A DNA stretch of 64,000 bases, taken from contig CM043944.1 in NCBI GenBank assembly GCA_014529385.2, positions 51,597,768-51,661,767 of the forward strand. The letters are read 5' to 3'. Under the pieces are notes generated by a model that worked only from the letters and a program-made list of their open reading frames with translations, was not told the DNA's origin and searched no databases. The translations under genes and the position numbers were made by a program. This stretch comes from Adiantum capillus-veneris. Its lineage: Eukaryota > Streptophyta > Polypodiopsida > Polypodiales > Pteridaceae. Of the stretch, positions 36,761 through 49,291 are shown piece by piece. The first letter of the stretch is position 1. Every line of letters begins with the position of its first letter.

Positions 36761-39700
36761 ATGTAAGGGTTGGTATAGGTTTTGAAAGGCTTATGGATTG
36801 TATTGAGTAGATTCCCAGTAAGTGTAAGGCTCCTGGTTGACCACAATGACTTCCTCCTCATGAATTCATAAGGACTGAGGCTACTAGCTAGATTGGGAGG
36901 AGGGTTTACGATGTATATTATTGGCTACATTACAAAGTCTGGTTCTTCCTCTGGTGCACAATAGGGTCATTGTGAAGCCTCTTGCCATGGAGCTCCATGA
37001 ACCTTCTCATGAATGCAAGGGAATGCTCATGCCATTCTTTCTGTTCTTTATTGTCCTCTACCACAATATGGGGTAGATTGACATCTATCTTAGAGATTCT
37101 AGTAACTAATAGTGCTTAATTCTCTTTGTATAGTGCATACAGACTCAATCACAAGCTAGTAGATCAAGCTTATTTACTAGTATCATGTAGCTACTATAAT
37201 TTGTCATCCCAATCAAGAACTTTTAGGTCATGAGATGATAGCATCATGTAATGGCTTTTGCTGTATACATAGTATCAAGTCTTGCACAAAAGGAGGGGGG
37301 GGGTAAACCCTTGCACCTCCTCATGCCAAGAGGGAGTTATTTCATGCATGGAGTGAAAAGGAGTGATCCTTATCAAAGAGTCCATGCATTAGTGGTGTGT
37401 GCATGTGTAGGTCTCTTTGTGCACTTTGGAATTCAAAATCACAGACAATTACTATTACATCAATTACTATTACATAGAGAAGTCATCTTATGGAAGCCAT
37501 TGAACTCCATTGAAATTTCTTTAGGAGAGATACAACTTACTAAGAATGTTCAAGTGACCCTCAAAAAATTAGGGGGACAAGGTAGCCTTACACCTCTCAA
37601 TGGCCTCTTACCTAGTGAGAAGGTAAGGGAGGTGGCTAGGGGAAAGGGATTGGGGGGGGGAGGGGGGAGGGGGACCACTTTGACCTTTTTTCCCCCACTT
37701 TTTGGCTCGGATTTAAAATACACTAAAAATTTTAAATTTCAAGTTTTCCCTTCCTTCAAAGGTCCCAAACCTATTTCATGGTCAAAAAAGCATTTTTGAC
37801 CTCTAAACGTAAAAAACGTGCACTAAAAAATCCAAAAAATTGATTTTTTTCAAAAAAAATTCAAAACATCATTTTCCACCCTCCAAAATCTTTCTAAACG
37901 TATTCTTTAGCTAAAAAGTGATTTTCTCTCTCTACAAACCCTTTTCCAAGCTCTCCATTGCTGCAACAGCCATATGCACCCCCCATAGTCCAGCATTATC
38001 TCTTTGCTAGCTTTCTCCCACCTCCATTGTAGCACCAAGCAAGCTCCCCCCCCATCTCTTCCCCTTGCCCACCACATAGTTTCACACCAAGCTAGCTCGT
38101 TTCCCTTCTCTCACCTCCATTATAGCATGAAACAAGATTCTATTCCTTCTACTTTCATTCACTCACACTACATGGAAACCTCTACTCCTGAAGGTGGCAA
38201 AAGTATGAGCTCACATGACTTGCATACCACAACAACAGGAGGTGTGAATAGTATGTGGGCATTGCAAGGGTTCATCTCCAACATAAAGATAGAATGGTAA
38301 GAAAACTACCCTTGTAGCTTACATTCAGAGCTTAACATCATCTCCATCTTTAATTTTATCATGCTGGAGAGAATTAACCTCTTTATGGATTTTAATGTTT
38401 AGGCTTCACACCTCATAACACTGGGTGATGCTATTTTGTTGATGGCTTTGGTGCGCCATCTATAGTTGTGTAGCATGTGATTGAGTCTCACAATGCAAGT
38501 AAGTTGTGTTATCTATGGAGAGTCATCAAAGATTTTTCTTATAATTTATTATTTATAGTTGTCATTAGATTATAAAAATGATATCATTTTGTACTTTATA
38601 ACTTTGTGCCTACATAATTTGTTGTTTACTTACAAAGTGAACTTGTTTTGAGAGGACATGAGCAAGCAACCATGTGCAGAGATGGAAATCACTCTATTTT
38701 TGTTCCGTGAGGAACCTTTCACTACCATGTTAAAATATTTTGATAAGAATAGTAGTATTTTTGTAGAATCTTGAAGCAATAGGTACTCTTTAAGAGCTCT
38801 TAGAAAAGCCATCCATATAGTACTACTATCTTCCCTAGTGTCATAGACACACAAATACTCAAGTGTATATGAATCTCTAGATGAGGAAGACAAATACTCT
38901 CTAGGAGCTCTTAGAAAATTCATCCATATAGTACTACTATCTTCCCTAGTGTCATAGACACACAATTACTCAAGTGTATATGAATCTCGAGATGAGGAAG
39001 ACAAATACTTGTAAGAGAAGCCTAACAACAACAACATTGTCTTCGTTTGTAATTATTTTCATGAGGCTGGATGCCTCTATAAATGCAATATAAATGTGTT
39101 TTTGTGTTAAATGGTGTCGCATTGAGTGAGAGTATTTAATTTAGATTACTAGTTCATCCAGATTTGAGAAATATTGTTGACCTTTATGGATATTTTGATT
39201 TGCCTGTAAGATGTTTCAAGTATCAAGTCTTAATCACTCCACCATGAAGAAATTCAAGCAATATTTTGATTTCAATTTAATCATTAATGGTTATTCTTAT
39301 TAAATTGGATCAAAACCTTTGTCAAGATGTCCACATTTGGGGATGTTGAATATATATCATTAGCAACAGTTTACAAGTTGAGAAAGCTAAACTCTTGTTT
39401 TCCAACATGTTAATGTTTCCATACTATGCCTATACCAAGCTTGACTTAGCGAAATGACAACTTGAGATGGAGGTGTCGATGTATAGGGGTGACTTATTAT
39501 TGATTCATGTTTCATCATACATATATCATAAACATTTTGTGTTTCCACCTTTTGAATAGTGTTGACAAGGTTTTTGTTTCAAATCTTCTTAAATATCCCT
39601 ATTCATTAGCTATTCATTAGCTACTACTGGTAGCTATTTCTTTGGTATTGCTAAAGATGATACCAATAGCTATCACCTTGTGAACTTAACTATTAAATTG

Positions 39701-40209
39701 ACAATTTGATTTTTATTACGTAGCTCATCTGGATAGAGAAAGTGTAAACATAAATTATAGATACATGCATTGTTAACATAGAAGATATGTACCACTCGAG
39801 CCTATGTAAACTGCTAATCAAGAAACCTTTGGTTGGATACTATAACAATAAGGGTGACATGTGGTTTCAAATACCAAAGAAATGGCTTAATCAAAACATT
39901 CCCAAGAATACGAGGTGGACACAAGGAAGTAAAAATTGGGTCCTTGATTGGTCGATTTCTAGTGCAGAATGTTTAGTGCATAGGATTTGTGAGGCCTTTG
40001 ACTTGAGGAGTTCATTAAAGTATATGTAACATAGCACATGTGTTCAACAGACGGGATTTTGTATGCTTGTAAAGTTATAGAAACATGTGTAGATAAGGCC
40101 TATAAGGGGTACTTTTAATCCATTCTGGTGAACGCACATGATATAGGAAAATTTTACATAGTGAATGCTCCGGACCTTTGAACACAAAGAAAAAGGGGGG
40201 GAGGGGGGT
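36761..40209. other. mostly uncharacterised DNA
   Basis: No recognisable gene. A 182-codon plus-strand frame at 37251-37799 is partly made from G runs (37292-37302, 37651-37675) and has no domain. A 110-bp in-frame tandem repeat is described separately. Purine/pyrimidine-rich and T/A-run segments are common. Confidence 0.4.
38782..39010 (-). repeat. 110-bp tandem duplication within an open frame
   Basis: Two copies starting at ACTCT(T/C)TA(A/G)(G/A)GAGCTC (about 38783 and 38894) share CCATATAGTACTACTATCTT and CTAGTGTCATAGACACACAA. Read on the minus strand they give two copies of YLCVYDTREDSSTIWM with the frame kept between the units. Confidence 0.85.
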
Positions 40210-40456
40210 GAGGTTGCTCTGATTACATCAAACACTACACCTATATCTCATGGCCATGCATAAAAAACAACCCCTATTTGTCATTTTAAAGCCCCAAGGA
40301 CCGTCAACAAGAGGGACCACAAGGACGTGCAGGATGGCCATCCAGTTTCCTTGGATGGCCATTCTGCGCATCCTTGTGGTCCCTCTTGTTGAGGGTCTCT
40401 GGGGCCTTAAAATGGAAAATACAGACCAAGACATCCCCAAGAACAGGGGGTAAACA
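40210..40456. repeat. foldback element copy 1, right end damaged
   Basis: After a G-rich tract and GGTTGCTCTGATTACATCAAA comes TCATGGCCATGCA (40248-40260). A long inverted repeat centred near 40348 follows: CATTTTAAAGCCCC (40280-40293) pairs with GGGGCCTTAAAATG (40401-40414), with nearly continuous pairing through CAACAAGAGGGACCACAAGG and the centre ATGGCCATCCA. The matching right terminus is absent. Confidence 0.85.
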
Positions 40457-40535
40457 CAAAGAAGTAAAAAATGGTTGATGAGCATGGTTCAAGATTTAGG
40501 TATGTGCCATTTTTATTTTTTATTTTTTTGGGGGG

Positions 40536-40783
40536 GGGGGGGGGGGGGTTGCTCTAATTACATCAAACTGCACACCTCTATCTCATGGCCATGCATTAAA
40601 AAAAGCCCCTATTTGTCATTTTAAAGCCACAGGGACCCTCAACAAGAGGGGCCACAAGGGCCTGCAGAATGGCCATCCAGGGAAAATGGATGGCCATTCT
40701 GTGCGCCCTTGGGCCCCTCTTGTTGAGGGTCCCTGGGGCCTTGAAATGGAAAATAGAAGCATATTTTTTATGCATGGCCATGA
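40536..40783. repeat. foldback element copy 2, complete hairpin
   Basis: A 20-base G run and GGTTGCTCTAATTACATCAAA precede an inverted repeat of about 97-bp arms (40583-40783, centre about 40683). The ends are perfect 13-mers, TCATGGCCATGCA and TGCATGGCCATGA, and the loop is GGAAAA. Copies 1 and 2 lie head to tail about 335 bp apart. RNA read through either would fold into a long, nearly perfect hairpin. Confidence 0.9.
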
Positions 40784-41859
40784 TTCAAGTGTTGAACTTT
40801 TAGGTTGTTTTCAACAGCTTCTAGCTTCCAATCGGTTTTGAATCTGTCTGGGCTTGTCTCACATGAATTTGTTCATCTCATCACGCTCTTTGACCATTGT
40901 GTGATGCGGAAAAATCATATCTTGCTCGGATTCTCCAAAAATCAACATGCAAGTTGACAATTTCTAAAAAAATGATGTAAAACAGACATTTCTTACTCTT
41001 TTTTCTTAATCTACGGGCTCCAACGAGCATTAAAACCATGGAATCTGAAAATACTCAAAGAACCAATGTTTTTTATTATGTTAAGGGTTGTATTTCCTAC
41101 ATATTAAACTTTCCCAAAATCTAGCCCTAACACCTCAAAAGTGGTTTCCAAGGAGTGCACTCGGTCAAAATTTGAAACTAAAGGAAAACAATCAGAATGA
41201 ACTCCTAGACTCTGTACAAACTTTAAAATAACCAAAATTTCCTTCAAAAAAAAGTTATTACTAAAATTTTGAAAATAGGTCCCCCTTGGACTTCCCACAA
41301 CGATAGAAGTCAAAGGGTTCAAGGAGAGGTATGGTGTCACAAGTGTATGGTAGGAATCTCATCGAGGTTTATTCCGTCAAGATCTCTTGTACTTTATCAT
41401 ATCTTCTCATGTACAATCTTACCAAACAAAAATAAATTTACACTTTAAGTGACTACAAATCTTATTTAACTTATCAAACAATCTAAAATATGGTAGACCT
41501 AGAGTGCTCTTACACATCAACAAACAAAAAAATCCAAATTTCTTCTCGTTAACTTTGATAAACATACATTCGTGAGCAACTTCCAAGGGGTAGTGAGGTC
41601 ATAGTTCTTAAATGCATTCCATGACATGGTATGCTCATGGGGTGACCTATCACATAAAAATATCTTTGGTGGGGGTGTCCTCATGTTAGGAAATGGTGTG
41701 TTGCTGATGAAAAGTTGTTGTATTGTCCTACTAGGGATCTCTCCATGTTAGCATAATGATTTTTGGTGTAGTGAGAGCCACATTTCTTGAGGAGAGCTTT
41801 GTGCCACCGTAAAAGCTTCATGTTATGTCAGTTCCTTGAGCCATTCTTGCAAACAATGT
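40784..41859. other. no recognisable feature
   Basis: AT-rich, non-repetitive DNA up to the 5' LTR of copia element C. Only short frames without domains. Confidence 0.4.
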
Positions 41860-42086
41860 TGTTACCATATACATGTGGTAGTGATGTGTGTGAACACACT
41901 AGGACCGTCGGGGCATTTTTTCCCTCTTTAGGAGGTTTTTTCCCCCGTGCATTGTATATACGCCCATCACTCTAGGGCTATCCATCTTTCCATTGCACAA
42001 TAAGCAACACACTCTCTATTGTGTGCCTTGAGCTTCCTTCATCTTCTCCAAGCTGTGTGCGCTTCTCTGCAACCCTAATTCCAACA
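41860..42086 (+). repeat. 5' LTR of copia element C
   Basis: Begins TGTTACCATATACATG and ends CCTAATTCCAACA. The TATATACG near 41960 and the palindrome GTGTG-TGAA-CACAC are conserved with element B. Confidence 0.95.
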
Positions 42087-42448
42087 ATTGGTATCAGAGT
42101 AGGTTGCGTCCTCCCGGGCTTAGTTGCCAGCTTCTCCAGTACACTCCTGCTCACTTTCTCCGATTTCAGTGAGCTTTGGCAAGCGTTCCCAGGTCGACAA
42201 ATATTTCGGGCGAGCTCGTAGAGCTCGGTCTGCTCAGATTTTTGATTTGGGCTCATTTCGGCCTCCGTTTTCACTACAGGCAATACTGCACAGGCTATTT
42301 CGTCATTTTGTGCAGAATTTCTGTCAGTGTCATTTTCTGCATAACAGGTGCCTTATAGTCTTCTACGGTTTGTGCTATATAGCACGTGTTGTTCCCGCTC
42401 CATTTCTCGTATTTTCGGGCAGTGTTCACATCAGGTGCAACATTTACC

Positions 42449-45400
42449 ATGGCTGACAACAACAACACAGATGTGTTCAAGATGTTTGTTGCTGAGGACA
42501 GGTTGGATGGGGACAACTACCCTATGTGGGCTTATATGATGCAACATGTTCTTGTGTCAAAGGGCGTCTAGACCATTGTGCAGGGCATTGATGTACATCC
42601 TGGTTCTGAGGATGTAGGCGATGTTGAGGATGTTGCAGGTCTTGCTGCAAGGATTGCTGTTGTTAGAGTTGTTTTGCCTACGGCAGAACAAGCTCGTTGT
42701 GTTCCTCACATCCGCTCAGCAAAATCTGCAAAACAGGCTTGGGATATATTGGCTGGTCTTTATGCAAGTCTCAATGAGGCTAAAATTGCTTTGCTGCGTA
42801 AAGAGATGGAGTCAAAGATTATGCATGAGGAAGATGATATGGACACTTTCCTTGCTAGTGTCAAGGATATCAATGAGCAGCTTATTTCTGCAGGTGAAGT
42901 CATTTCAGACAGTTCCCTTGTGCAGACTGTTCTTGATGCCTTACCAGATTCTTACCAGACTTTAAGTACTTGGAGACTTATGACCCAAGGAAATCCAGAA
43001 GTTGTCAAGTTTGATGCATTATGCACATTGTTGTTGCAAGAGTCACTTTCCAAAAAAAACAGGACTAGGCAGTGTGCAATTGAACATGCTTTTATTGCTT
43101 CTCAAAGAAAGGGTGGTAACAGTAATGCAGCCACTTCTTATGGTTCTGCTGCGAGTGGCAAAAATTTTGTTCCTAATGCTTCTGCTGGCAGCAATTCATC
43201 TGGAAATTCTAGTGATAAGGGCAAAAAGAAGATGCGTTGCCATGTAAAGCTAATGATCACTTGATCAAGTCGTGTCCTAAGTTGAAGGCCAAAGAGGCTA
43301 AGAAGAAAGAGGGTGGTTCCACTGCAAATGCTGGTTCACAACAAATGCAGCCATTGTTGAGTCTTCTGTGAAAGGAGACTATAATACTGATGTTGATGCA
43401 GAATGGGCTTTTAGCGCAGAGTGCACTTACAATCCTGCTGTCCATGATGCATGCTTGTCAGTTGCTGCAGATTCACATGTGTGGTATTTCGACAGTGGTG
43501 CTACAAAGCACATTACCTCACATCGTGAATTGTTTACCTCTCTCGAGTCTGTCCCTCATGGGAATTCAGTCGCTTGTGCCAACAACGCCTCTTATCCAGT
43601 TCAGGGAGTTGGAAATATTGTGCTCACTGCTTCTAATGGCAGCTCCTTCACACTTGTTGATGCACTTTATGTACCTCGGATCAAGAAGAATCTCTTGTCT
43701 ATATCCGCACTAGCTAGACTTGGACTTGTAGTCAAATTTGTGGATGACAGATGTACAGTTCATGATCTCAGTTTTAGTGATGAAATTATTGCATATGGGC
43801 TTTTGTACTATGGGATGTATAAGCTCACTCTGTATGACAAGTGTGGACAAAATTTTGCAAATGTTGTTGCAGATTGAAGGGCTATTTCAGATGCAAAACT
43901 TTGGCATGCACGTTTTGGTCATCTGAATTTTGCCAGTTTGCTGCGTTTGCAGAAATCTGATATGGTTGCTTCTTTGCCGCCTCTTGAAGCACCTGTCAAA
44001 CATGTTTGTGAAGGCTCTATTTTAGATAAGATGCAACGTTCTAAGTTTCCAAAGGATGGTTCAGTTCGGGCCACATGCAGGTTGCAGCTTGTGCATAGTG
44101 ATGTTTGTGGGCCCATGCAAACTCCGTCCTTTGGCAATTACCTGTACTTCATGACTTTCATTGATGATTACTCCAGGCATGCATGGGTATTTCCGCTTAA
44201 AGCGAAGTCCGAAGTTTTTATGTGCTTCAAACAATTTTTGGCTATGGCTAAAAATGTCTCGAAAGGTACTATGGGCACCCTCCGTTCTGATTGAGGGGGG
44301 GAGGATATGTCTCATGAATTTAATGCATTTTTGGCTAGTCGTGGGATAAAACACCAATGTACAGTGCCTTATACACCTCAGCAAAATGGTGTTGCTCAGA
44401 GGAAAAATAGGTCACTGACGAAAATGGCACGATGTATGGTCAAAAGTCAAGCTTTTCCGCATTCTTTTTGGCTTGAGGCCATCATGTGTGCCACTTATGT
44501 ACTTAACAGGTGTCCTACGAAAGCTTTGCAGTCTATTACTCCATATGAAGCATGGCATGATAGAAAGCCTTCTATTGAGCACATGCGTGTTTTTGGCTGT
44601 TTGGAATATGCTTTGGTGCCACAAGTGCAGCGCAGAAAATTGGATGATAAGGCTCTCAAATGTATTTTTGTTGGTTATAGTGCTGAAAGCAAAGGTTACA
44701 GGCTGTATCATCCGCAAAAAAAAACATATTCTGGTTTTTCGGGATGTAGTGTTTGTGGAAGATTTTGTTCATCCCTTGCTGTCATGTACTGGAGATAGTA
44801 ATGTAAGCTCACAGGACATTTATGACACTTTGCTGCCTCTTTTCAGTGGTGGAAATATGAATGTAAGTTCCAATGAGGCAAATGTACAGCCTATGGGGGT
44901 TTCTGAAAATGTTTTAGATCAGCCTATTACTGATGCAGATGTACATGATGTACTTGATGAGGAAAGGGTTGAAAATGAGCAGGCTAGAGGTATGCCAAAA
45001 TGGCTGGTGCACACTTTGCGTGACAGCAAATTGGATGCACCTTTGTCTAGTCGTACTCGTTCAGGCTCTCGCCATGCATCTTATGCATCAGATTGTTATG
45101 CTTTGGCTGTGTCTAGCTTACATGATGTTGAGGAGCCTCTGTCTTTTGATGAAGCACAAAATTCAGAAAATTGGATGGCTGCCATGCTATCAGAATATGA
45201 TGTACTTATAGAAAATGACACATGGACTTTATGTGATTTGCCTCCTGGGAAAAAGGCCATTGGTACGAAGTGGGTTTACAAGTTGAAACGCAAGCCGGAT
45301 GGTCAGATCGATCGCCATAAGGCTCGAATTGTTGCAAAGGGTTGCACAGTAAAAAGGCATTGATTATGAAGAGACTTTTTCTCCCACTTGTCGTATGACT

Positions 45401-46664
45401 ACTGTGCGTTTTCTATGTGCATTGGCAGCTCATTTTGGTTGGGATGTACATCAATCAGACATTGTTACTGCTTTCTTGAATGGTGACATATTTGAGGAAG
45501 TTTATGTAACGCAGCCTCGCGGTTTTTTCATAAAAGGACAAGAGGACAAAGTGTGAAAATGTAACAAGGCTTTGTATGGGTTGAAGCAATCTCCTCGTGC
45601 TTGGTATGAGAAAGCTGACACTCATTTGGTTAAACGAGGCTTTCGTAACAGTCCAACAGAAAGCACATTGTATGTAAAGTGTGAGGACGATGTATTTCTC
45701 ATTGTGGTTCTTTATGTCGATGATTTGTTGATCACTGGACCAAATGAGAGACATATTGCTGAATTTAAAGCTGATTTGAATGCTACTTTCAAGATGAAAT
45801 ATTTGGGGTTGTTGCATCATTACTTGGGTATACAGTTTAAGCAGTGTGATGGTGGTATTGCCTTGTGTCAGAAAAGTTACATAGAAACATTGCTATGTAA
45901 GTTTGGACTTGAGGATTGCAAACCTAGTGCCACTCCCATGGAAACAGGTTTGAAGTTGAGTCTACATGATGCTGGCGATCCTGCGGATGTCACTCTTTAC
46001 CAAACTGTTGTTGGCTGCCTCATTTATGTATGCAACACGAGGCCAGATATTCAGTTTGCAGTCTCATAGGTCAGCAGATTCATGCATAGCCCAGGGTCTA
46101 AGCATTGGCACACTGTCAAGAGGATTTTCTGCTACCTTAGTGGCACTTTACACCTTGGCTTGTTTTATCCCAAGGGGGGATCATTGCCGCCAGACTTACA
46201 TGCTTTTTCAGACTCAGATTAGGCTGGTTGTTTTGACACGCGAGTGTCCACAAGTGGTTTTTGTTTCATGCTTGGGAGTTCATGTATATCATGGTTGAGC
46301 AAGAAGCAACCTACTGTGGCCACTTCGAGTTGTGAGGCTGAGTACAGGGCAGTCTTCACAGCTACAGTTGAGTGTGTATGGCTCAGACGCCTTATGGCTG
46401 ATTTGGGTGTTGGACAAGTTACTACCAACACTATTTGACAGTCGGAGCGCATTGGCAGTTTCGAGGAACCTTGTTTTTCATGCTCGCACAAAGCACATTG
46501 AGGTGCATTACCACTATGTCAGGGAGAGGCTCTCAACAGGAGAGATCAGCTTAGCTTATGTGCCAACACAAGACAACCTTGCAGATCTTTTCACAAAGGC
46601 ATTGTCTCATGAGAAGCTTGAAGCTTTCCGCAAAGCTTTGGGCTTACTCCTCTTTGTGGACTGA
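42449..46664 (+). pseudogene. copia gag-pol of element C, all domains present but mutated
   Basis: It starts at ATG 42449 (MADNNNTDVFKMF). Gag is UBN2-like with a TAG at 42569-42571. Compared with element B, a 4-bp deletion near 43232 removes part of the zinc knuckle and shifts the frame. The protease keeps DSGAT (about 43490). The pre-integrase part ends WHARFGHLN after a TGA at about 43875. The integrase has HSDVCG, then LRSD followed by TGA (CGA to TGA at about 44293) and NGVAQRK, where the catalytic Glu is Gln (CAG). RT keeps QSDIVTAFLNGD, LYGLKQSPRAWY and YVDD (about 45716); stops or shifts lie near 45350 and 45553. RNase H has CEAEYRAV. It is inactive as it stands. Confidence 0.92.
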
Positions 46665-46739
46665 TCATGTCCTCAGGGCATGGAACTTCCCTTTACTCAT
46701 GTGCCAACTCTCGTTCACTGCATCACTCCACGGGGGATT

Positions 46740-46966
46740 TGTTACCATATGCATGTGGTAGTGATGTGTGTGAACACACTGGGACCACCGGGATATTTTT
46801 TCCCTCTTTAGGAGGTTTTTTCCCCCGTGGATTGTATATACGCCCATCACTCTAGGGCTATCCATCTTTCCATTGCACACTAAGCAACACACTCTCTATT
46901 GTGTGCCTTGAGCTTCCTTCGTCTTCTCCAAGCTATGTGCGTTTCTCTGCAACCCTAATTCCAACA
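46740..46966 (+). repeat. 3' LTR of copia element C
   Basis: TGTTACCATATGCATG to CCTAATTCCAACA, 227 bp, directly after GGGGGATT. Confidence 0.95.
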
Positions 46967-48729
46967 AATTCCACTCAACTAGCATTGTAAGAGGTCACCT
47001 TGTATCATGACACATTAGAGACATGTTCTTCAAACAAAAGCATGTATGAATTCAACATTTTCAAGTTGTATAGTAAAGACACTTGTTAAGTATACGCTGT
47101 ACAAATTTGCAAGTATTTCCATCCAACTAGGAATAAACAATCCTAAAATATACATTAGGATGAGATTTCCCACCTCTAATAAGCATGGATTTGAAGCACC
47201 TACCTGCAAGATTTAACAAAGAAGGCTATTTTAGAGGAAAAGTGGTGACACTTGACCTCTCTAACCTGCAGCCTTTCACTATTTGTGCACAAAAGCAACC
47301 TTTGTGCCAAGCACTAAAAAAAAGAGTAGAGGCAACACCTTAGACTTCAAAGTCTATGATAAGAATAACACAACCAAAAGTAAGAAGTATATTGTTACCT
47401 TGCACTAAGGGTGTTTTTTTCAAATATGTGATGGTATTGGCAACCTTTATAATGTACACATCCTTTTCGTGCAATTGTTCTTGGAGAGTTTCAACCTCCC
47501 TCTTCAAAGAGGCAATACTTTCTTGTAATGCCATTGTTTTGAGCTGAAGAGCTTGACATTCCTGCATCCATGAATGCAAAGAAGCATCTGTACCCATACA
47601 CAACCAATTGCAATAGCCTAACAATCCTACTTCTCCTCTCCCAAGATATTGAAAAACCATCAACATTCGTCTCACCAACGGTACGACATTCCTGGGATGA
47701 CCTCTGCTCATCCTCACGTGCGGCCTTTGGTGCAAATGCCACGGACAAGCAAATATGTACGCTTTTGTTGTGAGGAGTACATGGTGGTGGAAGCATACGA
47801 TTTGTAATGTTCGTGATCACCATGGCAGCTATTGCGTGAGGAAGCAAAGAATGAAAAGAGAGAGAGGGGAGGGAGAGGGAGGAACATGGGAGGAGAGAAG
47901 GGAGCAAGGGGGGAGAGGGAGAGAGAGGGGAGGAGAGAACAAAGGTTTTGTTTTTTTGGGGGGGGGGAGGGCGGGATTTTTTTGAAAAAGTGGACTTTCA
48001 TTGCTTGTAAGTTTAAAAAAGGTCAAAAAATGATTTTTTGATATGTATATATGTTGGGGGGAGTTTTAAGTAAAAATAACGTTTTTGAAAAAAAGTCAAA
48101 TTTTGGCTCTTAGTGACCCACGTTTTTGCTGATGTGGCCACACCTCTTTACTCCCTTCACTTTTCAAAAGCTAGAGAGAGAAAGTGACCTCTTAGATCCA
48201 CATTCTACATGTGTCTAAAAAAAAGACTAGAAAAGTCTACTCAAAACTAGCTTCTTGAATGCCCTTGTCCCCTTAACCCTACACAACATTAGCCTTAATC
48301 CCTAAAAAGTAGGATTTCGTACAAGGCCCATGCAAAGTCCATATTTCTCTAATGGAGATGAAGTCAATCAATTATCTCTTTGATATTGCTTCATTTGTTG
48401 CACTTGAGCTTGTCCACATACTTCATTTACATCTTGTTGTGGCAGGTCAGTACGAAACCCTTCTTTGATGTGTTCATTAATGCATCATGAAAGATTGGAT
48501 TTCGAATGACTTTGAAGGAAATATTGAATTCCATGCTTGCATTCATGTAAAATGCAACTCCAACATGGACTGTCAAATGTTGCATGTAACTTTTGGTTGG
48601 TTGTGCTAGCCATGGCATGGGTATCTACCCCACAACTATGTGATGTGACATGCAACAGTTGCGCTTAGGGATTCTTCCTACAATGGCCTTAATCTTATTG
48701 AGTGGCATATTTGTCTCCATGATTGTGTC
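46967..48729. other. no confident gene
   Basis: Minus-strand frames at 47340-47735 and 47491-47907 show a coiled-coil-like run (LKREVETLQEQLHEKD) but no identifiable domain. A G run (47959-47968) and purine-rich tract (47860-47940) follow. The coiled coil could be from a Gag-like protein; this is unproven. Confidence 0.35.
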
Positions 48730-49200
48730 TGTTAGGTCAAGGGTCTAGAGACCAAGGGCCTCTTTGAACCAAGCTTGCGGGTTTTCTATATAGGCGGCAA
48801 GTGGCTAGGAGGTGAGATAGGATTTTGGACTCCTTGGTCTCAGGGAGGGTTCTCACCTCGGACAAACCGTCCCCATGGCCCGTTGCACAAGGGGAGTTCG
48901 TGGGAAGTTTGCGCCGGCAAGGCACGCCGGTTTTCGATATCAACAACGACAGAAATTTTGTGTTGCAGCAATTTTTTGATCTTGTTTCTCTCTTTCTCAA
49001 GAAAGCCTGGTGGTCAGCTAAACTCGGCCATACATAGCAAGGCTTTTTCTTCAACAGATTTGACATGGTCGATTTTGACGGGTTTTTAAAGTTTGTCGGC
49101 AAGCTTTTTGACTAGACGATTACTTTCGATGTTTGAGATTGACATTGACGCTTTATTACAAATCGACGGTTTTGATTTAGCAAGGCTAATTGATTTATTT
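48730..49200 (+). repeat. 5' LTR of the gypsy element (right end approximate)
   Basis: The first 120 bp match 51961-52080. The remainder has no partner, because the 3' LTR is truncated, so the end at about 49200 is estimated from the Gag-like ATG near 49292. Confidence 0.6.
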
Positions 49201-49291
49201 TGTGGTTGCTAATCAAAATCTCCTCTGTGGTTTCGCCATATGTTTTTTGCCACAAGGTTCTCATTTTCTCTTGCTAGCACAACACATTTCG

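Larger units (their letters stand above)
41860..46966 (+). mobile_element. copia retrotransposon C, full length, same family as B
   Basis: 5,107 bp with two 227-bp LTRs (41860-42086 and 46740-46966), a primer site TGGTATCAGAG (42089-42099) and a purine tract GGGGGATT before the 3' LTR. The LTRs differ at about 11 of 227 sites by eye, so it is younger than element B, which is its inverted relative 27 kb away. Flanks are AATGT (left) and AATTC (right), so no perfect target-site duplication remains. All copia domains are present but broken. Confidence 0.93.

Noticed and set aside
37251-37799. 182-codon plus-strand frame as a gene
   Set aside because: Its length depends on a G-rich low-complexity stretch and no domain is visible.
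41855-46971. Target-site duplication of copia element C
   Set aside because: The flanks AATGT and AATTC match at only three of five bases, so no duplication can be claimed.
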